64,000 nt of DNA from Streptomyces sp. NBC_00443 (GTDB lineage: Bacteria; Actinomycetota; Actinomycetes; Streptomycetales; Streptomycetaceae). Below, in pieces: positions 24,735 through 32,849 of the stretch. The notes under the pieces are model-generated. The model did not search any database and was not told the origin of the DNA. It saw only the letters and a program-made list of their open reading frames with translations. Where the stretch lies: the NCBI RefSeq assembly GCF_036014175.1, contig NZ_CP107917.1:7564001-7628000 (forward strand). The letters run 5' to 3'. How positions within the stretch are numbered: the stretch's first letter is position 1; every line of letters starts with the position of its first letter. The position numbers and the translations under genes were made by a program.

Positions 24735-26210
24735 GTGATGCCTGAATCCCATTCCACGACCGGTACGCACGACTCCCTGTCCACCCCGCCGCCCGGCTGC
24801 CCCGCCCACGGACTCGGACTCGGCCCCGGCGGACTGCACCGGCTCCACGAGGCGGAGGACCTGAGCGAGCTGTACGAGCAACTGCGTGAGCAGCACGGTG
24901 AGGTGGCACCCGTGCTCCTCCACGACGACGTGCCGATGTGGGTGGTCCTCGGCCACACCGAGAACCTGCACATGGTGCGCACCCCCTCGCAGTTCTGCCG
25001 GGACAGCCGCATCTGGAGCCCGCTGCTGGAGGGCCAGGTCAAGCCCGACCACCCGCTGATGCCGCACATCGCCTGGCAGCCGATCTGCTCCCACGCGGAA
25101 GGCGACGAACACCTGCGGCTGCGCAGCGCGGTCACCGGCGCCATGTCGACCATCGACCACCGCGGTATGCGCCGGCACATCAACCGCTCCACACAGCGCC
25201 TCGTCAACCGGTTCTGTGAGGAGGGCCGCGCCGACCTGGTCAGCCAGTTCGCCGAGCACCTCCCGATGGCCGTGATGTGCGAGATCCTCGGCATGCCCGA
25301 CGAGTACAACGACCGCATCGTCGAGGCCGCCCGCGACATGCTCAAGGGCACCGAGACCGCGATCGCCAGCAACGCGTACATCATGGACGCGCTGATGCGG
25401 CTGACAGCCAAGCGCCGGGCCCAGCCGGAGGAGGACTTCGCGACCCACCTCATCAACCACCCGGCACGGCTCACCGACGACGAGATCGGCCAGCACCTGC
25501 GGGTCGTGCTCATCGCGGCCTACGAGGCCACCACCAACCTCCTCGCCAACGTACTGCGCGTGGTCCTCACCGACCCGCGCTTCCGCGCCCAGCTCAGCGG
25601 CGGGCAGATGACGGTTCCCCAGGCGGTCGAGCAGTCCCTGTGGGACGAACCGCCGTTCAGCACCGTCTTCGCCTACTTCGCCAAGCAGGACACCGAGCTC
25701 GGCGGCCGGCGCATCCGCCAGGGCGACGGGCTCCTCTTCGCCCCCGCCCCGGGCAACGTCGACCCGCGGGTACGCCCCGACCTGGCCGCCAACATGATGG
25801 GCAACCGGTCCCACCTCGCCTTCGGCGGCGGACCGCACGAGTGCCCCGGTGCGGACATCGGCCGTGCCATCGCCGAAGTCGGCGTCGACGCCCTCCTGAT
25901 GCGTCTGCCCGACCTCGAACTCGACTGCCACGAGGACGAGTTGGAGTGGCGGCAGTCGATCGCGTCGGCCCACCTGGTGTCGATGCCGGCCCGCTTCGCG
26001 CCGAAGCCGCCGCAGGACATCAAGCAGCGGCCCGGTCGCGCCCCGATCCAGCCCCAGCGCCCGACCTGGCACGTGGGCACCCCGCAGGCGCAGCCCGCCC
26101 CCGCCCCGGCCGCCCAGCCGGTCGCACCGCAACAGCCCGTACCGACCCCGGAACCGGTCCGCCCGAAGGGCGCCTGGCGGCGCTTCCTGGTGTGGTGGCG
26201 GGGTTACTGA
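24735..26210 (+). CDS. rarE: Conservon cytochrome P450 RarE, CYP157-like without EXXR
   Basis: A 491-residue cytochrome P450 closing the conservon. The heme ligand is in FGGGPHECPGADIGRAIAEV. The I-helix segment reads VLIAAYEATTNLLANVL. In the K-helix, where nearly all P450s have EXXR, this protein has AVEQSLWDEPPF, the EQSLW signature reported for the CYP157 family. The last about 65 residues (from PQDIKQRPGRAPIQPQ) are Pro-Gln-Ala-rich and end in WRRFLVWWRGY, possibly a membrane-contact tail. Either the GTG at 24735 or the ATG at 24738 could start it. No substrate is known. The 3' end overlaps the convergent pseudouridine synthase gene by 7 bases. Confidence 0.9.
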   Translation: MMPESHSTTGTHDSLSTPPPGCPAHGLGLGPGGLHRLHEAEDLSELYEQLREQHGEVAPVLLHDDVPMWVVLGHTENLHMVRTPSQFCRDSRIWSPLLEGQVKPDHPLMPHIAWQPICSHAEGDEHLRLRSAVTGAMSTIDHRGMRRHINRSTQRLVNRFCEEGRADLVSQFAEHLPMAVMCEILGMPDEYNDRIVEAARDMLKGTETAIASNAYIMDALMRLTAKRRAQPEEDFATHLINHPARLTDDEIGQHLRVVLIAAYEATTNLLANVLRVVLTDPRFRAQLSGGQMTVPQAVEQSLWDEPPFSTVFAYFAKQDTELGGRRIRQGDGLLFAPAPGNVDPRVRPDLAANMMGNRSHLAFGGGPHECPGADIGRAIAEVGVDALLMRLPDLELDCHEDELEWRQSIASAHLVSMPARFAPKPPQDIKQRPGRAPIQPQRPTWHVGTPQAQPAPAPAAQPVAPQQPVPTPEPVRPKGAWRRFLVWWRGY

Positions 26211-27178
26211 GCCGACTCGGTACGCGGCTCGTCGCCCGCCCAACCGCTGTACGAGGCCCAGGCTTCGAGAGTCCTCGTGCTGCGGAACCGGTGTTCCGTC
26301 CCCGTGACCGGGTCGGTGAACTCCAGGGCTCGCGCCAGCAGTTGGAGCGGGCGCCGGAAGTCGCCGGCCGGGACGGGGGCGGTCACCTCCGGGTAGAGCG
26401 GGTCGCCGAGGATCGGCACGCCCAGGGCGTTCATATGGACCCGCAGCTGATGCGTCTGCCCGGTGGCGGGCGTCAGCCGGTAGCAGGCCGATCCGTCGGC
26501 TCGGTGCTCGACGAGCTCGACCCGGGTGACGGCGTTCGGCTCGCCCTCGACCTCCCGTGCGGCGAGGATCCCGCGCTCCTTCAGGATGCGGCTGCGCACG
26601 GTCCGGGGCAGGGCGAGCGCGGGATCGTACGGCGCCACCGCCTCGTACTCCTTGCGCACCAGCTTGTCCCGGAACAGCGTCTGATACGCGCCGCGCTCCT
26701 CGGGCCGCACCGTGAACAGGACCAGTCCCGCGGTGAGCCGGTCGAGCCGGTGCGCGGCGCCCAGTGCCGGGATGTCCAGCTCCCGGCGCAGCAGCGCGAG
26801 CGCGGTCTGGGTGACGTGGCCGCCGCGCGGGGTGGTGGCGAGGAAGTGCGGCTTGTCGGCGACGACGATGTGCTCGTCGCGGTACACGACGTCCACCGCG
26901 AACGGCACCGGCACCTCCGCGGGCAGCTCCCGGTGGAACCACACGAACATCCCCGGCACATACGCCGCGTCCGGCGCCAGCGCCCTCCCATCCGCCCCGA
27001 CCACCCGCCCCGCCTCGAACATCCCCGCGACGACGCCCGGTCCGGCCCCCGCGAGCCGCTCCACCAGATGCTCCCGCACGGTCTCCCAGGCCCCGTCGAA
27101 GGGCAGGCGCACCCGCACCGCGTCGATCCCGTCGCGCTGCGGCAGGGGAGAGGGCGGGGGCGGGGTACGGCGTCTCAT
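26204..27178 (-). CDS. RluA-family 23S rRNA/tRNA pseudouridine synthase
   Basis: A 324-residue pseudouridine synthase that isomerises specific uridines in rRNA or tRNA. The catalytic motif is AAHRLDRLTAGLVLFTV (Asp in HRLDR). YRLTPATGQTHQLRVHMNAL and GVPILGDPLYPE are the later family motifs. The ATG at 27178 was chosen over upstream codons of the longer frame because the family domain starts about 20 residues later. Exact target base unknown. It is convergent with rarE and divergent from the acetyltransferase gene, 67 bases apart. Confidence 0.9.
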   Translation of the reverse strand: MRRRTPPPPSPLPQRDGIDAVRVRLPFDGAWETVREHLVERLAGAGPGVVAGMFEAGRVVGADGRALAPDAAYVPGMFVWFHRELPAEVPVPFAVDVVYRDEHIVVADKPHFLATTPRGGHVTQTALALLRRELDIPALGAAHRLDRLTAGLVLFTVRPEERGAYQTLFRDKLVRKEYEAVAPYDPALALPRTVRSRILKERGILAAREVEGEPNAVTRVELVEHRADGSACYRLTPATGQTHQLRVHMNALGVPILGDPLYPEVTAPVPAGDFRRPLQLLARALEFTDPVTGTEHRFRSTRTLEAWASYSGWAGDEPRTESAQ

Positions 27179-27245
27179 CACGATCAAGCGTACGGCGCCG
27201 GAAAACCCGTTGGACCTGTCCGCACGGGTTGGCAGGATCCCGCAC

Positions 27246-27827
27246 ATGCCCTTCCTGACCAGCCCCGTCCTGCCCGCCGGAACCCTCGCCCGCATTCCGC
27301 AGCCCACGCTCCCCACCGCTGACGGCCTGCTCCTGCGCCCATGGCGGGTGGAGGACGCGCCCGCCGTGCACGCCGCCTTCCAGGATCCGGTGATGCATCA
27401 GTGGCACGCGCGGGCCGCCGACTCCGTGGCCGAGGTCAGCGGCTGGATCGAGGAGTGGCTGACCGCTTGGACCGAGGAGCGGGCACCGCAATGGGCCGTC
27501 GTCGACGCGGACAGCGACGGGCTGCTCGGGCGCGTGGCCCTGCGGGAGATCCACCTCGACGACGGCACGGCCGAGGTCGCGTACTGGACCACCGCCGAGG
27601 CCCGGGGCCGGGGCGTCGCGGCACGCGCCACGACCACCCTGGCCCGCTGGGCGCTCGACGGCATCGGCTTCCACCGCCTCGAACTGCTGCACGCGGTCCG
27701 CAACGAGGCGTCCTGCCGTGTCGCCGGAAAGGCCGGGTTCCTGCTGGAGGGCACCAAGCGCAGCTCCGCCCTGCACAGGGACGGCTGGCACGACATGCAT
27801 CTGCATGCCCGAGTGCAGGGAGACTGA
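27246..27827 (+). CDS. GNAT-family N-acetyltransferase (RimJ/RimL-like)
   Basis: A 193-residue GNAT acetyltransferase that should move acetyl from acetyl-CoA to an amine. The domain runs from DGLLLRPWRVEDAPAVHAAF (about residue 26) to the end. TTAEARGRGVAARATTTLAR is the acetyl-CoA-binding loop, and GFHRLELLHAVRNEASCRVA is the RimJ/RimL-type motif B. The ATG at 27246 is the first that precedes the domain without leaving the spacer. The substrate (ribosomal protein, antibiotic or metabolite) cannot be told. Confidence 0.88.
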   Translation: MPFLTSPVLPAGTLARIPQPTLPTADGLLLRPWRVEDAPAVHAAFQDPVMHQWHARAADSVAEVSGWIEEWLTAWTEERAPQWAVVDADSDGLLGRVALREIHLDDGTAEVAYWTTAEARGRGVAARATTTLARWALDGIGFHRLELLHAVRNEASCRVAGKAGFLLEGTKRSSALHRDGWHDMHLHARVQGD

Positions 27828-27864
27828 CCCGGACGGTCCGCCGCGCAGGGTCTGCCGCGTCCGG

Positions 27865-29439
27865 CTACCCGGCCGCTTCCCCGACGGGCGCTTCCCCAAC
27901 CGCCGCCTCAGGCACGGCCGTCGAGGCCGCGCTACGCCGGCGGTACGCGCGGAATCCCACGCCGGCGATCACCGTCACGCCCAGGAACAGCACGGTGAAG
28001 TACTGGAAGTACCAGTGCCCGCCCGCCGGGTCGTACACCGCCGCCCGCGGCCAGGCGAGGTTGACGGTCATGAAGAGGCCGTACAGGAGCGCGAGGGCGT
28101 TGACCGGGACGCCCCAGCGGCCCAGGGAGAACAGGCGGTTGCCCGTCTCGTCGGTGCCGCCGGTGGTGAACCGGCCGCGCAGGCGGGCCACCAGCAGGGG
28201 GCCGGTGACCATCGCGTACGCCAGGTACAGCAGCACGATGCAGGTCGTGCCGATGGCCAGGAACGCCTCCGGCGAGGCGAAGTTGAGCAGCAGCAGGGCC
28301 GCCGCGAGGGCGCCGACCACCACGGCGGGCGCGCCGGGCATGCCGGTGCGCGGATCGACCCGGGCGAGGCGGCGGGAGAAGGGGAGTTGGCCGTCGCGGG
28401 CCATCGAGAACAGCATCCGGCAGGCCGCCGTCTGGATGGCGAGGGTCGCCACGGTGATGGCCACGACCACGTCGGCCAGCAGCGCTCTGCCCACTCCGTC
28501 GCCCAGGCTGCTCGTCAGGACGTAGCTCAGACCGTCGACCGCCAGCCGGCCGTCGGTGAGGCTGGGCGCGGCGAGCAGTCCGCCGAGGACGAGCAGGCCA
28601 CCGAGCAGGCCGGCGGCGCCGAGCGCGGTGAGGATCGTGCGGGGCGCGGTGCGGCGCGGGTGGTGCGTCTCCTCGCTCATCTCGCCCGCGCTGTCGAAGC
28701 CGATCATCACGTACGCCGCCGTGAACGAGCCGACCAGCAGCGCGCCCAGCAGGCCCGACTCGGCGGCGCCCGCGGTGTGGAAGGTGATGCCGGGGGTGCG
28801 CTCGGAGTGGGTCAGCAGCAGCGCGATGATCAGTACGGCGCCGATGATCTCGGCGGTCACACCGACGCGGTTGATCACCGACATGACGCGGTTGTCGAGG
28901 AGGTTCACCAGGGTGGTGAGCGCCAGCAGGACGACGCCGAGCAGCGCCGCGTTGGCCGCGCCGTCCGCCGACGTCGGCGCGGGGTCGGTGCCGATCAGCT
29001 GGAAGCCGGACCACAGTGCGGGCAGCACCATCTGCAGGGCGAGTGCCGCCGCCGCGACCACCACGATCTGCCCGATCACCATGACCCAGCCGGCGAACCA
29101 GCCGAAGGTGACGTTCGACAGGCGTGACGACCACTGGTAGATCGCGCCCGAGAGGGGATAGCGCGCGGCCAGCTCCGCGAAGCAGGCGGCCACCAGCAGC
29201 TGCCCGGCGAGCACCACCGGCCAGGCCCAGAAGAAGACGGGGCCGCCGAACGCGTACCCGAACGCGAAGAACTGGAAGACGGTCGTCAGTACGGAGATGA
29301 AGGAGAAACCCGCCGCGAATGAGGCGTACCGGCCGAGGCTGCGGTGCAGTTCCTGCCGGTAGCCGAACGCGGCGAGGGAGCCCGCGTCGGGGTCGTGCGG
29401 TGGGTCGGGGCGGACGTCGGCGGGGGCGGTGCTCGTCAT
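27865..29439 (-). CDS. APC-superfamily permease in the carboxylase regulon
   Basis: A 524-residue amino acid/polyamine/organocation permease with about 12 hydrophobic spans. It begins FGYRQELHRSLGRYASFAAG, then FAAGFSFISVLTTVFQFFAF, and has FAELAARYPLSGAIYQWSSR and VMIGFDSAGEMSEETHHPRR, which place it with the eukaryote-like amino acid/choline transporter branch. The ATG at 29439 was preferred to the GTG at 29460. A copy of the carboxylase-operon operator lies 38 bases upstream, so it is inferred to import the substrate of that pathway (guanidine, urea or a related nitrogen compound). The family alone does not define the substrate. Confidence 0.85.
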   Translation of the reverse strand: MTSTAPADVRPDPPHDPDAGSLAAFGYRQELHRSLGRYASFAAGFSFISVLTTVFQFFAFGYAFGGPVFFWAWPVVLAGQLLVAACFAELAARYPLSGAIYQWSSRLSNVTFGWFAGWVMVIGQIVVVAAAALALQMVLPALWSGFQLIGTDPAPTSADGAANAALLGVVLLALTTLVNLLDNRVMSVINRVGVTAEIIGAVLIIALLLTHSERTPGITFHTAGAAESGLLGALLVGSFTAAYVMIGFDSAGEMSEETHHPRRTAPRTILTALGAAGLLGGLLVLGGLLAAPSLTDGRLAVDGLSYVLTSSLGDGVGRALLADVVVAITVATLAIQTAACRMLFSMARDGQLPFSRRLARVDPRTGMPGAPAVVVGALAAALLLLNFASPEAFLAIGTTCIVLLYLAYAMVTGPLLVARLRGRFTTGGTDETGNRLFSLGRWGVPVNALALLYGLFMTVNLAWPRAAVYDPAGGHWYFQYFTVLFLGVTVIAGVGFRAYRRRSAASTAVPEAAVGEAPVGEAAG

Positions 29440-29476
29440 GGCGGCAACCTGCTTTCGCACAGCGGCGCGAGAGTTC

Positions 29477-29498
29477 CTGTCGAGCGACAGAAATTAGG
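29477..29498. promoter_or_regulatory. Second copy of the carboxylase-regulon operator
   Basis: CTGTCG-AG-CGACAG followed by AAATTAGG matches the site at 20509-20530 at 21 of 22 positions and sits at almost the same distance from the start codon (38 versus 43 bases) and in the same orientation. This indicates common control of the permease and the DUF1989-carboxylase operon. Confidence 0.75.
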
Positions 29499-29615
29499 GA
29501 CGGGCTGTTTCGTCCGCATGACGTGGGCATGTCCAGGGCGGGCCCAAGTCCTCACGCCGCCGAGACCTCGCGATCGTCCGGGCAGGGCGCTCGCGATCGT
29601 CCGGGCGCAGCGAAG

Positions 29616-29641
29616 GGGCGGCACCTTCGAAGGTGCCGCCC
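29616..29641 (-). terminator. Terminator hairpin after the siderophore-interacting protein gene
   Basis: GGGCGGCACCTTC (29616-29628) is exactly self-complementary to GAAGGTGCCGCCC (29629-29641), giving a tight 26-base hairpin about 17 bases after the stop on the minus strand. Confidence 0.85.
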
Positions 29642-29657
29642 TTGGAGGTGCGCAGGC

Positions 29658-30503
29658 CTACGCGGCCGGTGCCGACCCCTCCTGCTCCGCCTCGATCCGC
29701 GCGTTCCAGTCCCGCTTGGAGGCCTGCCAGCCGTCCTCGTCGTGACCGAGGCGCCAGTAGCCGGAGATCGACAGGTCCTCCCGGCTCATGCCGCGCTCGA
29801 CCCGCAGCAGCTGACGCAGTTCCTTCACGAAGTGCGCCTCGCCGTGCACGAACGCCTGCACCCGGCCCTCGGGGAACTCCAGCGTGCGCACGGCCTCGAC
29901 CAGGGCCTCGCCGACGGGGCGCGAGCCGCGGTGCAGCCAGACGACCTCGACGTCGGAGTCGATCTTCTGCTCCTCCTCGGGCCCGGCGATCTCCACGAAG
30001 GCGTACGCCTTGGCGCCGTGGGGCAGTGATTCGAGGGAGCGGGCGATCGCGGGCAGCGCGCTCTCGTCCCCCACGAGCAGATGCCAGTCGGCCTCCGGAT
30101 CGGGGACGTAGGCGCCGCCGGGGCCCATGAAGCGCACAATCTCGCCCGGCTGGGCACGCATCGCCCACGGGCCGGCCAGTCCCTCGTCACCGTGCAGCAC
30201 GAAGTCCAGCGTCAGCTCACAGTGCTCTGGGTCCCACGCGCGCACGGTGTACGTCCGCGTCACCGGCCACTGCTCGCGCGGCAGCTCCTCGCGGATGCGC
30301 TCCAGGTCGAAGGGCTCGGGGTAGCGCACGCCCGTGGGGGAGAACAGCATCTTCACGTAATGGTCGGTGCAGGTGTCCGCCGCGAATTCGGCGAGCCCGT
30401 CGCCGCCCAGCACCACACGCTGCATGTGCGGGGTCAGCCGTTCGGTGCGGATGACCTGCGCGCTGTGGGGCTTCCGCGGCTTGCGGGCAGGGCGTAGTGC
30501 CAT
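29658..30503 (-). CDS. Siderophore-interacting protein (ferric-siderophore reductase)
   Basis: A 281-residue FAD-dependent siderophore-interacting protein that should reduce ferric siderophores inside the cell to free the iron. The N-terminal FAD domain carries PVTRTYTVRAWDPEHCELTL (the RxYT/R-type flavin motif) and GEIVRFMGPGGAYVPDP. The C-terminal NAD(P)H domain has HLLVGDESALPAIARSLESL. The family ending LSISGYWRLGHDEDGWQASK is typical. The ATG at 30503 was selected over an upstream frame start because it follows the iron box at a normal distance. Regulation by iron through a DmdR/IdeR-type repressor is inferred from that box. Confidence 0.92.
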   Translation of the reverse strand: MALRPARKPRKPHSAQVIRTERLTPHMQRVVLGGDGLAEFAADTCTDHYVKMLFSPTGVRYPEPFDLERIREELPREQWPVTRTYTVRAWDPEHCELTLDFVLHGDEGLAGPWAMRAQPGEIVRFMGPGGAYVPDPEADWHLLVGDESALPAIARSLESLPHGAKAYAFVEIAGPEEEQKIDSDVEVVWLHRGSRPVGEALVEAVRTLEFPEGRVQAFVHGEAHFVKELRQLLRVERGMSREDLSISGYWRLGHDEDGWQASKRDWNARIEAEQEGSAPAA

Positions 30504-30525
30504 CACTGGCCTCCCTCGTTCCAAG

Positions 30526-30541
30526 CTTAGGTTTACCTAAG
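30526..30541 (-). promoter_or_regulatory. Iron box (DmdR/IdeR-type operator)
   Basis: CTTAGGT-TT-ACCTAAG is a perfect 7-bp inverted repeat resembling the actinobacterial iron box TTAGGTTAGGCTAACCTAA. Further TTAG/CTAA halves continue to about 30546. It lies 23 bases before the siderophore-interacting protein start. Confidence 0.8.
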
Positions 30542-30569
30542 TTAGCATCTCCCCCCGGCGAATGCCGCT

Positions 30570-30585
30570 ATGAACGTTCATGAAC
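30570..30585. promoter_or_regulatory. Interlocked palindromes upstream of the iron box
   Basis: ATGAACGTTCATGAAC contains two perfect palindromes sharing six bases: ATGAACGTTCAT (30570-30581) and GTTCATGAAC (30576-30585). It lies about 30 bases upstream of the iron box. This may be a site for a second regulator of the siderophore reductase gene. The protein is unknown. Confidence 0.45.
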
Positions 30586-30671
30586 TGTGCATGCCGCGCA
30601 CGCAGGGACCGACTTCCCCGCGCCACGAGCCCCATGCGCACGATCGGGACGCCCTGCACGCCCCCGTGTCG

Positions 30672-31604
30672 TCACGCCCCCAGGGTCACCAGCAGCCGGT
30701 GCAGGGACCCGCCCAGTCCCCACCGCACCGCCAGCTCGTCCAGCCCCGCCGGATCCCGGGGCGTGCGCGGCAGCGTCGTGTCGACGTCGGGCAGCGGGAT
30801 GTCGGCCGCGACCCGCACGACCGTCGGGGCGACGGCGACATACGGCCGCGACTCGTCCAGCCGCTTGCGCTGCGAGGGCGTGAGCTTCGCCTTCGGGTCG
30901 TCGACCGCCGCCATGATCCCGGCCAGGTCGCCGAACTCGGTGAGCAGCTTCGCGGCCGTTTTCTCGCCGATCCCGGGCACGCCCGGCAAACCGTCGCTCG
31001 GGTCGCCGCGCAGCAGCGCCAGATCGACGTACCCGCGGCCGTCCACGCCGTACTTCTCGCGCAGCCATGCCTCATCGGTGAGCTGGAGGGTGCCCACGCC
31101 CTTGAGCGGGTACAGCACCCGGATCCCGCGCGCATCGTCCACCAGCTGGTACAGGTCGCGGTCGCCGGTGACGATGTCGACCGGGCCCTTCGCCCGCGCG
31201 GTGAACGTGCCGATCACGTCGTCCGCCTCGTACCCCTCGACCCCCACGCGCGCGATGCCGAGGGCGTCCAGGACCTCCTCGATGACCGGTACCTGCGGCG
31301 ACAGCGTGTCGGGCACCTCCTCCTCGTCCGGCCCCGCCTCGCGCTCCTCGGCCACGCGGTGCGCCTTGTACGAGGGGATCAGATCGACCCGCCACTGGGG
31401 CCGCCAGTCGGCGTCCATGCAGGCCACCAGGGCGTCCGGGCGGTGGTCCTTGACCAGGCGGTCGATGAAGTCGAGGAGCCCGCGCACGGCGTTCACCGGC
31501 GTGCCGTCCGGGGCCTTCACCGAGTCCGGGACGCCGAAGTAGGCGCGGAAGTAGAGGGAGGCGGTGTCGAGGAGCATCAGTCGTCCGGTCACGCCACGCA
31601 TCAT
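30672..31604 (-). CDS. 5'-3' exonuclease (PolA N-terminal domain type)
   Basis: A 310-residue stand-alone 5' nuclease related to the N-terminal domain of DNA polymerase I and to phage flap nucleases. Acidic metal ligands appear in LLDTASLYFRAYFG, VACMDADWRPQWRVD, EGYEADDVIGTF, and VDIVTGDRDLYQLVDDARGI. The helix-hairpin-helix DNA clamp is SDGLPGVPGIGEKTAAKLLT. A role in removing primers or flaps is inferred from the family. The ATG at 31604 or 31601, or even the one at 31577 (MLLDTASLY), could be the start. Same strand as the siderophore gene but separated by a regulatory spacer. Confidence 0.9.
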   Translation of the reverse strand: MMRGVTGRLMLLDTASLYFRAYFGVPDSVKAPDGTPVNAVRGLLDFIDRLVKDHRPDALVACMDADWRPQWRVDLIPSYKAHRVAEEREAGPDEEEVPDTLSPQVPVIEEVLDALGIARVGVEGYEADDVIGTFTARAKGPVDIVTGDRDLYQLVDDARGIRVLYPLKGVGTLQLTDEAWLREKYGVDGRGYVDLALLRGDPSDGLPGVPGIGEKTAAKLLTEFGDLAGIMAAVDDPKAKLTPSQRKRLDESRPYVAVAPTVVRVAADIPLPDVDTTLPRTPRDPAGLDELAVRWGLGGSLHRLLVTLGA

Positions 31605-31772
31605 GCCGTACCGCACTGACAGAGGGCCCGACCGACAGTGACTGTGGCCTGGACCACTTGTGCGTTTGTGTCCGGGGAAGCCGGGCAGGCGCGCTCCCGG
31701 AGTGACGTCGCTTGCGTATTCAACTGTTGCGCCCGTCACTCTCTTCCTTTGCCGTCGAGACAAGAGGTACAC

Positions 31773-32849
31773 GTGTCAGCCAGGCTTGAGGCCGAACAGC
31801 TCTACAAGGTGTTCGGGAGACGACCGGACGAGGCCGTAACGCGGCTCCGCCAGGGAACCGACCGGGAGGAACTGCGTGCGGACGGCACCACCGCCGCCGT
31901 CATCGACACCTCCTTCACCGTGGAGCCGGGCCAGATCTTCGTCGTCATGGGCCTGTCCGGGTCCGGCAAGTCCACGCTGCTGCGCATGCTCAACGGGCTG
32001 CTGGAGCCGACCGCGGGGCACGTCCGCTACGACGGCCAGGACCTGACCGCGATCAGCGACCGCGAGCTGCGCGAGGTCCGCGCGAAGAAGATCAGCATGG
32101 TCTTCCAGCACTTCGCGCTCTTCCCGCACCGCAGCGTGCTGGAGAACGCCGCCTACGGCCTGGCCGTGCAGGGCGTGCCCCGCGCCGAGCGCGAGAAGCG
32201 CGCCGGCGAGGCGCTCGCCCTGTGCGGTCTGGCCGGGTGGGAGAAGTCCTGGCCCGACGAGCTGTCCGGCGGCATGCAGCAGCGCGTGGGCCTCGCCCGC
32301 GCGCTCGCCACCGACGCCGACCTGCTCCTCATGGACGAGTCCTTCAGCGCGCTCGACCCGCTGATCCGCCGCGACATGCAGGACCAGTTGCTGGAGCTGC
32401 AACGCTCCCTGAAGAAGACCATCGTCTTCATCACCCACGACCTCAACGAGGCCATGCGCCTGGGCGACCGCATCGCCGTCATGCGCGACGGCCGCATCGT
32501 GCAGACCGGCACGGCCGAGGACATCCTCCTGCGCCCGGAGAACGACTACGTCGCCTCCTTCATCCAGGACGTCGACCGCTCCCGCGTGCTCACCGCGAGC
32601 GCCCTCATGGACACCACGGTCACCGCCGACGCCCCCCTATGTGCCTGCGAGACCGCGACCGGCGAGACGACCTTCGCGGAGCTGTGCGCCATCAGCGCCC
32701 GGCTGTCGCACCGCGTCTCGGTCGTGGACGCGGACAACAAGGTCATAGGCGTCGTGCCGCGGCAGCGGCTGGTCGGCTTCCTCGGCGACGAGAGTGCCGA
32801 TCCCGCGCCCTGCGACACCCCGGACGGGAAGGTGGCCGCCCGTGCCTAG
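31773..32849 (+). CDS. Glycine betaine/proline ABC transporter, ATP-binding protein (ProV/OpuAA-like)
   Basis: A 358-residue ABC ATPase that powers uptake of compatible solutes. Its N-terminus LEAEQLYKVFGRRPDEAV is typical of the ProV family. Walker A is VMGLSGSGKSTLLRMLNGLL, the signature is LSGGMQQRVGLARALATDAD, and Walker B is LLLMDESFSALDPLIRRDMQ. The C-terminal about 80 residues are a reduced CBS-like domain (RVSVVDADNKVIGVVPRQRL). The GTG at 31773, after AAGAGG, was taken because upstream codons give no family sequence. Its stop lies inside the start of the permease-binding protein gene (8-base overlap). Regulation by osmotic stress is expected from the family but not visible here. Confidence 0.92.
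   Translation: MSARLEAEQLYKVFGRRPDEAVTRLRQGTDREELRADGTTAAVIDTSFTVEPGQIFVVMGLSGSGKSTLLRMLNGLLEPTAGHVRYDGQDLTAISDRELREVRAKKISMVFQHFALFPHRSVLENAAYGLAVQGVPRAEREKRAGEALALCGLAGWEKSWPDELSGGMQQRVGLARALATDADLLLMDESFSALDPLIRRDMQDQLLELQRSLKKTIVFITHDLNEAMRLGDRIAVMRDGRIVQTGTAEDILLRPENDYVASFIQDVDRSRVLTASALMDTTVTADAPLCACETATGETTFAELCAISARLSHRVSVVDADNKVIGVVPRQRLVGFLGDESADPAPCDTPDGKVAARA

Noticed and set aside
23910..27899. 1329-residue frame antisense to rarD-rarE
   Set aside because: Covers several well-supported sense genes and has no family features.
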